A DNA stretch of 64,000 bases. Source: Acorus gramineus (Eukaryota; Streptophyta; Magnoliopsida; Acorales; Acoraceae). Below are positions 1-7,758 of this stretch, piece after piece. Made by a program: the position numbers and the translations under genes. The first letter of the stretch is position 1; each line of letters starts with the position of its first letter. The DNA is taken from assembly GCA_030737835.1 (NCBI GenBank), contig JAUJYN010000019.1, positions 952,433 to 1,016,432 of the forward strand. The letters are read 5' to 3'. The notes beneath the pieces were generated by a model. The model had not been told where the DNA came from. It was given only the letters and a program-made list of their open reading frames with translations, and made no database searches.

Positions 1-1
1 G

Positions 2-346
2 TCAGCGGCTGCCGCTACTCCAGTCGATGTGGTGCCAGCGCGAGGTCCAGCACCCATTGCGGCAGTACCAGTCCAGGCCAGGCAACCGGAGAAGCGGCGC
101 TGTTTCCATTGTCAGCACGTCGGGCATATTTTATATAATTGCCCTGATGCTGGCCGACCCCGTGTGCTGCACCCGCAGTAGCAGCAGCTACAGCAGCAGC
201 CGCACCAGCAGCAGCAGCCACAGCGTCAGCAGCAGCAGCCACAGGGTGGTCGAGTTGACCAGAGGAGGCAGCCAGTGCAGCCTGCAAGGCGTGCCCCTGC
301 TCCTCAGCCGCAGTTTGTTCAGGGTCGAGTTGCAGCGCTTTCAGCC
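2..346 (+). pseudogene. gag C-terminal part with CCHC zinc knuckle (broken)
   Basis: In the frame starting at position 2, a CX2CX4HX4C zinc knuckle is read at about 101-142 (residues C-F-H-C, then H and C at the expected spacing). Such knuckles in gag bind genomic RNA during particle assembly. A glutamine-rich stretch of CAG repeats follows (about 175-275). One CAG codon in it has become TAG at 178-180, which cuts gag from the protease in a frame that is otherwise open. The start of gag is outside the window. The antisense and other-frame open readings here are low-complexity shadows of the CAG repeats. Confidence 0.85.
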
Positions 347-790
347 GAGGAGGCGCAGGCTTCGGGTAGCGTGGTCCGAGGTATTGTTTTGATCTCCCAG
401 CTCCCTGCATATGTGTTATTTGATTCCGGAGCCACGCACTCGTTCGTGTCTCCCATTTTTGCGAGACGGATGGGCGTGGCGTCCGCCCCTCTTGATGTTA
501 TGCTGGAGATATCATTGCCCGTCGGAGACCGTATTCTCCTCCGTTCTGTTTACCGAGGGTGTACCGTGGTGATTGCGGAGCATGAGTTTCCAGTGGAGTT
601 GGTAGAGCTCGCCATGACGGACTTCGATGCCATCCTGGGAATGGATTGGCTCTCAGCTAGTCACGCCAGCATCGACTGTTTCACGAAGTCGGTGTCTTTC
701 CACCTTTCGGTCGGAGGTCTTTCCAGTTCGTGGGCGATCGTGACATAGCCCCTTTGGGGTTCGTGTCATCTATCCAGGCGTGGAGACTCC
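347..790 (+). pseudogene. Retroviral-type aspartic protease region
   Basis: The frame continues from gag and shows the active-site motif L-F-D-S-G-A-T-H-S-F, with the catalytic Asp codon at 422-424. A second conserved block, ending D-A-I-L-G-M-D-W-L, lies at about 625-655; this is the typical ILGMDWL of plant Ty3/gypsy proteases. The enzyme would cut the Gag-Pol polyprotein in the particle. The frame ends at a stop at 746-748 and the expected continuation resumes in another frame from about 730, so there is a single-base indel in between. The catalytic residue is intact but the polyprotein cannot be made. Confidence 0.88.
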
Positions 791-849
791 TTCAGGGAGG
801 ATGTGAGGGCTTTCTGGCGTATATCGCTGAGGAGGACGCACCACTGCGG

Positions 850-1800
850 GCAGATATCAGTCAGACTCCGATCGTGGCGGAATATCCAGAGGTTTTCCCC
901 GATGATCTTCCTGGATTACCACCGGATCGCTCGATCGAGTTTGAGATTAATCTAATTCTGGGGACCGAGCCGATTTCGAGAGCTCCGTACCGGATGGCCC
1001 CAGCAGAGCTGAAGGTGCTCAAGGAGCAGTTGGTGGAGTTGCTCGAGAAGGGCTTCGCACGTCCGAGTGTTTCTCCGTGGGGAGCCCCTGTTTTGTTTGT
1101 GCGAAGAAGGACGGTTCGCTGCGGCTTTGTATTGATTACAGGCAGCTGAACAAGCGGACCGTGAAGAACAAGTACCCCTTGCCACGGATTGACGATTTGT
1201 TTGACCAGCTCCAGGGAGCGCGGGTCTTTTCTAAGATCGATCTCCGTTCGGGCTACTATCAGCTGAAGATCCGGGAGTCAGATATTTCAAAGAGGGCCTT
1301 TCGTACCCGTTATGGGCACTACGAGTTCTGAGTACTACCGTTTGGGTTGACGAATGCGCCGGCAGCCTTCATGGATCTGATGAACCGGGTGTTTCGGCCC
1401 TTCCTCGACTCCTTCGTAGTAGTCTTCATCGATGATATTCTGGTGTACTCGAGGAGTCTTGAGGAGCACGCTGACCATCTCCGCACTGTCTTGGAGACTT
1501 TGGCCCGACATCAGTTGTTCGCCAAGTTCAGTAAGTGCGAGTTTTGGTTGGAGCGTATGGCCTTTCTAGGCCACGTGATTTCCGGCGAGGGCATATCTGT
1601 GGACCCGGACAAGACGCTCGCCGTGTCGAATTGGCGTCGACCGTCGAACCCCACAGAGATTCGGAGCTTCTTGGGTTTAGCGGGTTATTATCGGAGGTTT
1701 GTCGAGGGTTCCTCTGACCCGCCTCACTCGGAAGGATGTCCGGTTCGAGTGGTCCCCAGCTTGCGAGGAGAGCTTCCTGGAGTTGAAGCGAAGGCTCACC
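850..1800 (+). pseudogene. Reverse transcriptase domain, frameshifted
   Basis: RT motifs appear in the expected order: the entry block ending in PYRMAP-type residues (about 985-1005), K-K-D-G-S-L-R with IDYRQLN (about 1105-1150), [10 protein letters not shown] (about 1230-1265), PFGLTNAP (about 1341-1365), and the catalytic F-I-D-D-I-L-V-Y-S whose two Asp codons are at 1431-1436. The LGHVIS and [10 protein letters not shown] blocks follow. Lesions: a frameshift near 1100, a TGA at 1329-1331 just before PFGLTN, and a frameshift near 1700. The domain would copy element RNA into cDNA in cytoplasmic particles. Catalytic residues survive, so decay is moderate. Confidence 0.92.
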
Positions 1801-2215
1801 TCAGCGCCAGTTCTTACCATTCCGTCTGGAGTGGTGGATTCGCAGTCTACTCCGATGCATCGCGGCTGGGTGTGGGTTGCGTCCTGATGCAGTACGGTAA
1901 GGTTGTGGCTTACGCGTCGCGTCAGTTGAAGCCCATGAGCAGAATTACCCCACCCACGACTTAGAGTTAGCAGCGATCATCTTTGCGCTGAAGATGTGGA
2001 GGCACTACCTCTATGGCGAGGAGTTCGAGCTCTTCACTGATCACAAGAGCTTGACTTACTTGCAGTCCCAGCCGGAGCTCAACATGCGTCAGAGACGTTG
2101 GGTCGAGTTCCTGAAGGACTATGATTGTGACATCGCTTACCATCCGGTAAGGCGAATGTCGTTGCCGATGCTCTCAGCAGGCAGCCCTTGGGCATGGCCG
2201 CCCACTTGGCTGTAC
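1800..2215 (+). pseudogene. Ty3/gypsy RNase H domain, frameshifted
   Basis: The block [15 protein letters not shown] (about 1850-1892) carries the first catalytic Asp, followed by [10 protein letters not shown] (about 1903-1932). The E-containing stretch [14 protein letters not shown] (about 1952-1992) and FTDHKSL (about 2035-2055) complete the plant gypsy RNase H signature. Frame changes occur near 1830 and 1945. After about 2145 the expected [14 protein letters not shown] block is shortened and frame-shifted. This domain degrades RNA in RNA-DNA hybrids during reverse transcription. Confidence 0.88.
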
Positions 2216-2329
2216 GTCGTTGGAGGCTTCTGGAGGAGGCCGCTTGCTGGATCAGCGTTCGAGAGACACCTGCGGGTGCTTTTTGGCCAGGCTAGTGGTG
2301 CAGCCCGTTCTTCTCGACGAGATCCGCAC

Positions 2330-3560
2330 GGCTGAGGGACAGGATCCTCACTTTCTAGTCCTCTCTGAAGGCGTCGCCCGGGGCGAGCGTCCGGACTACC
2401 AGATTCGCGAGGACGGGATCCTGCGGTTCAGAGGTCGAGTATGCATTCCTGACGACGCAGAGCTGAAGCAGAAGATCTTGGACGAGGCCCATCGTTCGAG
2501 GTACACAGTGCATCCTGGTGGCACGAAGATGTACAGGGGCCTTCGTCATGGCTACTGGTGGCGCGGGATGAAGGCGGATATTGGCCGTTTCGTTGCCCGT
2601 TGCTTGGTATGCCAGTAGGTGAAGTCGGAACATCAGCGTCCTACGGGGAAGCTGCAGTCCATTGAGATTCCTCAGTGGAAGTGGGAGCAGATCACCATGG
2701 ACTTCGTTTCGGGCTTGCCGAGGTCACGTTCGGGTCGCGATGCCATCTGGGTAATCGTCGACCGACTGACTAAGTCCGCTCATTTCCTCCCCATTCGACT
2801 CACCGATTCTCTGGACACCCTGGCGCAGTTGTTTGTCTCCGAGATTGTTCGTCTCCATGGCACTCCCGTCAGCATCATTTCTGATAGAGACGCGATTTAC
2901 TTCGAGGTTCTGGCGTAGCCTTCAGCACGCCCTTGGTACGAACCTCCACTTCAGTACAGCGTTTCATCCGCAGACGGACGGCCAGTCGGAGAGGACGATT
3001 CAGACCCTGGAGGACATGCTGCGAGCTTGCGTTCTCGACTTTGGGGGCAGTTGGGAGAGGCATCTTCCGTTGGTGGAGTTTGCCTACAACAACAGCTACC
3101 ACTCGAGTATCCGGATGGCACCATATGAAGCGCTCTATGGCCGCAGCTGCAGGTCCCCCTTGTGTTGGGACGAGGTCGGAGAGCGCCAGTTGGAGGGACC
3201 AGAGATCATCCACCAGACCTCAGAGATGGTCAAGACGATTCGCGAGCGTATCCGAGTCGCTCAGAGCCGTCAGAAGAGCTACGCCGATCGTCGTCGCCGT
3301 GAGCTCGCCTTCGAGGTTGGTGACCATGTTTTCCTGAAGGTGTCCCCGATGAAGGGCATCTTCCGTTTCGGTGTGCGGGCAAGCTGAGTCCGCGCTTCAT
3401 TGGGCCGTTCCTCATCCTCGAGCGGGTTGGAGAGGTGGCCTATCGCATAGCCCTGCCCCACAGTTGGCTCAGGCCCATGACGTCTTCCATGTCTCGCAGC
3501 TGAGGCGTTACGTCCACGATCCTGCTCACGTTATTCTGTTCGAGCCGCTCGTCTTCGAGC
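2330..3560 (+). pseudogene. Integrase: zinc-binding, DDE core and GPY/F-like tail, broken
   Basis: The N-terminal zinc-binding block has its H...H pair at about 2490-2515 and its CLVC pair at about 2602-2613. The core begins with TMDFVSGLP (about 2694-2720), then S-D-R-D-A (about 2881-2895), and the glutamate block QTDGQSERTIQTLE (about 2971-3012). VSPMKG, and then GKLSPRFIGPF in another frame (about 3377-3410), give the GPY/F-like tail. Breaks: TAG at 2616-2618 right after the zinc block, a shift and stop near 2905-2918, and a shift near 3378. The family inserts cDNA at the 5-bp-duplicated sites seen throughout this window. Confidence 0.9.
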
Positions 3561-3768
3561 CGACTTGTCATTCGTGGAGCAGCCGATCGAGATCCTGGAC
3601 CGACGCGAGAAGAGGCTCCGCACCAAGACCGTCCAGCTGGTCAAGGTGCGATGGCAGCACCGTTCTGGTGCCGAGGCCACTTGGGAGAGGACGCCATGCG
3701 TGGCGCATATCCGCATCTTTTCCCTTCCTAGATGTTTTTGTATTTATTTTGTGGACAAAATTTCCTAA
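3561..3768 (+). pseudogene. Chromodomain-like C-terminus of integrase
   Basis: A 67-codon open stretch contains ILDRREKRLRTK, LVKVRWQHR and EATWER, the conserved blocks of the chromodomain at the end of Tekay/Del-type integrases. By family knowledge such domains direct integration towards heterochromatin, which would suit the nested heterochromatin-like landscape here. It is read in a frame different from the preceding integrase tail. The reading frame closes just before the polypurine tract, the usual place for pol to stop in this lineage. Confidence 0.8.
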
Positions 3769-3779
3769 GGGGGGAAGAA
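3764..3779 (+). other. Polypurine tract of the + strand Ty3/gypsy element
   Basis: CCTAAGGGGGGAAGAA lies directly against the TG of the 3' LTR. It is the plus-strand primer site used in reverse transcription. The minus-strand element at 43664-43679 carries a near-identical tract in mirror orientation, which ties the two elements to one lineage. Confidence 0.92.
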
Positions 3780-4543
3780 TGTTATATATGTGTCACTTTT
3801 AGCCTTCTGGTCACCTTTGGGACATTTCTGGCAGTTTTTCAACTTTTTCTTTTTTCGATCGGAACCGCTAAAATTTTAGACTTTTAGCTATCATCATGAG
3901 CTTGAGAACTCCGATTGAAAATCTAACTGCACATTATGTGTCCTGGTGCCATTTCAAACCACTCACGAAAATTTCATCGAATTCCGGTAACGTTCAGAAT
4001 TTGGCAGTTCCGAATCGTATCCGGGTTTTGACCGAGTGGGAATGTCAAAGGGGGACTTGACCAAGTCAAAGAGGACTTTGACCAAGTCAAGTTTGACCAT
4101 TGACTTGGTCAAATGGTTTTGTTTGTTTGTGTGGTTGGGTTGACTCAAAGTCAAACACCAAAAAAACCCTAAGTGTGAGTGTGTGAGTGTGTGTGTGTGT
4201 GTGTGGCCCTTTAAGTGGGCGTCCCCCTTCTTCTTTCCTCTTCTCTTCTCTCTCACACACACACAAATCCATCTCTCCCTTCCCTTTTTTTGCTTCATTA
4301 GAGGTAGTAGGAGAAGAAGAAAAGAAAAACCCTAGAAGGGAAAAAGAGTGGTAAGGGCTTGATCTACCTTTCCATGGTTTTATTTTGCTTTCCCCTTTGT
4401 TGACCTCCCTCTCATGGCTTCTCCTCCCCCTGTTTTCAGCCATTTTTAGGGCTGAGAGTGGCTGAGGTGGTGGTGGTCTTGGTGGTGGCGATTTGGTGCG
4501 CGAAGGGCACCCGAGTTCCCTCCCTTGTTCTTCCTCTCCTTGG

Positions 4544-5149
4544 GTAAGTCCTTCTCCTCCCTATGATTGTTTAGATGCTTGTTTAGGGTGTGTAATTGGG
4601 TATGCATGGTATGCATGGGTGTTAGGGGGTGTGGGAGGGCTGAGGAGGGGGTGGAAGGGGCTCAGGCGCGCGTGCGGAGTCATCCGCGCGCGTGCGCGCG
4701 CGTTTGCGCGCGCAGACAGGCGCTGGAGCGCGCAGACGGGTGCTCGCGCGTACGCGCAAAAGCGCGGGCGTGCACGCAGGGTGCTGCGCGGGCGCGCAGT
4801 GCGTGCGGGTACGCGCTGGCTGGGCCCGCGATGCGCGCGGGGGCGCGATGCGCGAGCGTGCGCCCGCGCACGGCAGTGCGTCTGGGCGCGCGAGCAGGGG
4901 CGCGGCAGTGCGCCCGGGGCGCAGGGGCGCGTGCGGGCATGCGCATTCGTGCGTGCGCGTGCGGGGGGCCATGCATATGGCTGCCCGAGGGTTCGGGAGG
5001 GTGTCGGGGCACTCGGACTTGCGTGCGTACGTGCGTGCTCGCATGCGTGCGGGTTCGTATGCATGCTTGTCCGAGTATTGGGTATTTCTAGTAAATTTCT
5101 TATGTAATTGTGTAGTTTACTCACCATATTGAATGCCCATGTCTTGCAG
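4544..5149 (+). other. Predicted intron 1 in LTR-A leader, followed by a 36-nt micro-exon (5150-5185)
   Basis: Donor TTGG/GTAAGTCC and acceptor TCTTGCAG/ATCTTGACGG flank 606 nt dominated by alternating GC/GT dinucleotides. A TACTCAC-type branch-site candidate lies about 28 nt before the acceptor. The next 36 nt end in TTTCG/GTGAGT, a strong donor. The same three signals recur at homologous places in the other LTRs of the window, including subfamilies whose intervening sequence has diverged. The signals are seen; splicing itself is inferred. Confidence 0.55.
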
Positions 5150-5210
5150 ATCTTGACGGACGGTCACGCGACGACCCGGGTTTCGGTGAGTGGGACAATC
5201 CAACCCAGTA

Positions 5211-5250
5211 GGGAGGCGTTCGATGCACGTAGGCGTGCATTGCCCTCCCC
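5211..5250 (+). other. Conserved LTR hairpin
   Basis: Stem GATGCACG / CGTGCATT closes on a TAGG loop (5222-5241), with an outer stem GGGAGGC / GCCCTCCC. Homologous hairpins with compensating base changes occur at 49520-49559, 55184-55218, 58581-58616, 19897-19916, 53922-53941, and in reverse at 41359-41394 and 51583-51620. It lies just after the second donor-like site. Conservation of pairing rather than of sequence argues for an RNA role, for example packaging, dimerisation or control of splicing. The role is inferred. Confidence 0.6.
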
Positions 5251-6396
5251 TGGGCACCATAATTGCGTATTAACTTGTAATAAATGTAAAGCTATGCATG
5301 CATGATTAATATGATGTATCCATGCCACCTTAGACTTGTATGCTAGGGATATGCACCCATATATCATGTATAGAGGCCTATGCATGCCTAGACACCATGC
5401 CCCGAACTATGTATGTTTCCCATCTAGTTTAATCTAATTAAATAAAAATGAGAGCATATAGTTACAAGCATGCCTTAAAGAATATTATAACCTCGTTGTT
5501 ATAATATATGTTTCCCCGCATCTTAGTTATGCGCCCTGGAGGAATTCTGGAGAATTCATGACATCATTAGCGTTACAAATCGGTGTCGACGGATCCAAGA
5601 GGATCGTATCCGTGTGAGTAGGCTGTCTTCTCCTTTTGGTTGGATCCGATGTAGGGACTCCCCGGCGTTGGCTGGCCTGACAGAGGGCTCCCGTCCGTAG
5701 GTATCTCTGATGCGTCGGACAGTACTGATAGTGGGAGTATACCAGGTGGAGGCTACGGAGTGTGGGAGAGGCTACCGGGTGGACCAGGGGTGGAGAGCGG
5801 TCTAGTATGCCCCAAGAGGCCCATGTCACCCCCCAGAAAGGGTGAGGGTGAGGGGGGAGGTGGGTTGGCGATGAAACGACCCACTAGAATGTGTAGGTGT
5901 TCCCGTTTTAGGGACTATAAATTATTTAAGGTTAATATGAATTGTGATGCGTGGGTTGTGCTATTCACTGAGCGTGTGGCTCACCCCTCGCATTTATTTT
6001 CCTCCAGTTATATCTGAGTCGGATCTGAAGGAGGAGCTCCCCGAGGCACCACAGCAGTAGCGAAGCAGCGTCACGTTCTACGAGTGAGAGACCATCAACA
6101 TCCCCTTTTTGATTGTATGTATTGTTATCCGTGCTTGGGCACACACTTGTATTTGGATGTCATTGTGTATATTGGCTCTCACAGGACAGTTGATTATGTA
6201 TCGGGTCTGTAATATGTCTTTGAATTACAGACTCAGTCGTTTAAGCTTCCGCTATTTGTATATATTATGTCAGCTACCTTATTGTCTGTGTTGTCATTTT
6301 CGGTGTTGTTTAGAGTATTTTATTGATCTCCTGTATGGACTGCTGATATTATATATATTTGCCACGTATCGGGGATGGCCGCCCTGGGCCGTGACA

Positions 6397-7758
6397 CGCA
6401 CATCCCATCCAACAGATCAGGTAAGGGCATCAAATTGGGTGAGTAACATCAAATTATAACACTTAGAAATTACTAGAAATACCAAAGACTTAGACATGCA
6501 CACATACGGGCTTCGCACGCATGCGAGCGCGCGCATACGCATGCATGCCCGAGTGCCCCAGCACCTAACCGAGACCCTGGGCAGCCCCACGCATGCCCCA
6601 GCACGCGCACACACGCGCACGCACACACGCGCGCGCGCGCACTGGCACCCGTCGCATGCCCAGGCGCGCCCAGACAACCTGCCCCGCTCACGCACTCGCA
6701 CGCACCGCGCGCGCTGTCAGCATCCGTGCGAACCTGCGCGCTCGCTCCGCACACACGCGCACACGCCCGCCTGCGTGCCCGCCTGCGGCTGCCAGCGCCC
6801 CTCTACGCGCACGTCTGCGCATGCACGCGCGCGGACAGACTTATGCGTGCGCCCAGCACTCTTTTAACCCCTCCCCCACACTTCTCACTCACCCTAAACC
6901 AACTACCTAGCATGCATGACTTCCCAACAACCCCTAAGCCATGAAAAATCAAAGAAAATAAGGGGAAGAGCTCACCTAGGGAGGGAGAATGAAAGGGGGA
7001 GATTCGGGGGCCCTCGATGCACCCGCGACCACCTCAACCACCACCACCTCCACAGCCCTCCTCAGCCTTCTTTGGCTGCAAAACAGGGGGGAAGAGATGA
7101 GAGGGAGCTTGAGAGAGGAGAAACAACAACAACAACAACACATACACAAAATTCACCTAGTCTTGCACTTGCACCTCCTCTTCTTGCTCCATCTTCTTCT
7201 CCTTGGCATAAAATCAAACACTTGGGGAGTGTTTGAAAGAGAGAAAGAGATCCATAAGAGAGGGAGGGAAAGTGTTCCACGAAATGGGAGAGAGGGGAAG
7301 AGAGTGCGTGGGTAAAAAAGTCATTTTCATGCCCAAATAGTGCCTAGGGTGACCATAAGGGGGGTGGTGAGGTTAGGGTTAGGCTCACCCACTCACATCT
7401 CAAAAAACCAATGGTTTCTTCATCCCTAAGCAAGGTGAGGCTAAGGTTACCAAAGGTCACTACATCCCCAAAATATCTCACACTATTCGACCAACCAGGA
7501 ACTCTCAAAACCCGGATACGGTTTAAAACTGCATATTTTTCAAAATGTTACCAGAATTCGATGAAATTTTTATGGGTAGTACAAAATGGTATCAGGACCC
7601 ATAATATGCAGTTAGATTTCCAATCAGAGTACTCCAACTCCCGCAGGTGCCTAAAAGTTAAAATTTTAGCGACTCCGATCGAAAAAATATAAGGCCCTGA
7701 ATGACCCAGAAGTGACCAAGGCTTAACCGAAATGGCTCCAAATGACACAGGCATAACA
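6397..7758 (-). repeat. Fragment of a subfamily-B LTR (U3 and leader end), minus strand
   Basis: Reverse-complemented, the fragment starts TGTTATGCCTGTGTCATT (7758 leftwards) and includes the conserved U3 block, a GC-rich tract (6500-6850) and the TACTCAC region. It stops at the insertion site of the + strand element, inside the micro-exon block. The rest of this LTR should lie beyond the left edge of the window, on the other side of the inserted element. Best relatives are 39255-42831 and 57149-60716. Open readings in its GC-rich part are low-complexity artefacts. Confidence 0.88.

Larger units (their letters stand above)
1..6396 (+). mobile_element. Ty3/gypsy chromovirus (Tekay/Del-like), 3' part, decayed
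   Basis: Seen: from the left edge come a gag zinc knuckle, aspartic protease, reverse transcriptase, RNase H, integrase with GPY/F-like tail and chromodomain-like end, then a polypurine tract and a 2.6 kb LTR. The order RT-RNase H-integrase is that of Ty3/gypsy; the C-terminal chromodomain and very long LTR fit the Tekay/Del chromovirus lineage (family knowledge). The 5' LTR and most of gag lie outside the window. The coding region carries several in-frame stops and frameshifts, so it is non-functional. It sits inside an older LTR of opposite orientation: the 5 bp after the LTR (CGCAC, 6397-6401) match the corresponding site in the related LTR at about 41448-41452, but the other copy of the target duplication is off-window. 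Confidence 0.93.
3780..6396 (+). repeat. 3' LTR, subfamily A (2617 bp)
   Basis: Starts TGTTATATATGTGTCAC beside the polypurine tract and ends in CCGTGACA. The solo LTR at 48159-50701 is a close full-length relative. Regions in order: a conserved U3 block (about 3850-4045); a run of GTCAAAG-type motifs with CT/GT repeats (about 4045-4260); a transcribed-leader-like part; a donor-like GGGTAAGT at 4541-4549; a GC-rich tract (about 4655-5060); the acceptor TTGCAG (ends 5149); a 36-nt block; a second donor GTGAGT at 5186; a hairpin (5211-5250); AT-rich DNA; and an acceptor-like CCTCCAG ending 6007. The 5-bp target CGCAC follows. Confidence 0.93.

Noticed and set aside
27..392. Serine-rich ORF on + and alanine-rich ORF on - at the left edge
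   Set aside because: Frame shadows of the CAG-repeat part of gag; the true frame carries the zinc knuckle and leads into the protease.
4493..5132. Overlapping 100-200 codon frames in the LTR GC-rich tract, repeated at 6417-6944, 37465-37917, 41544-41904, 48620-49572 and 57859-58447
   Set aside because: Same cause: stop-poor CpG repeats. Frames are not conserved between LTR copies, which speaks against a protein.
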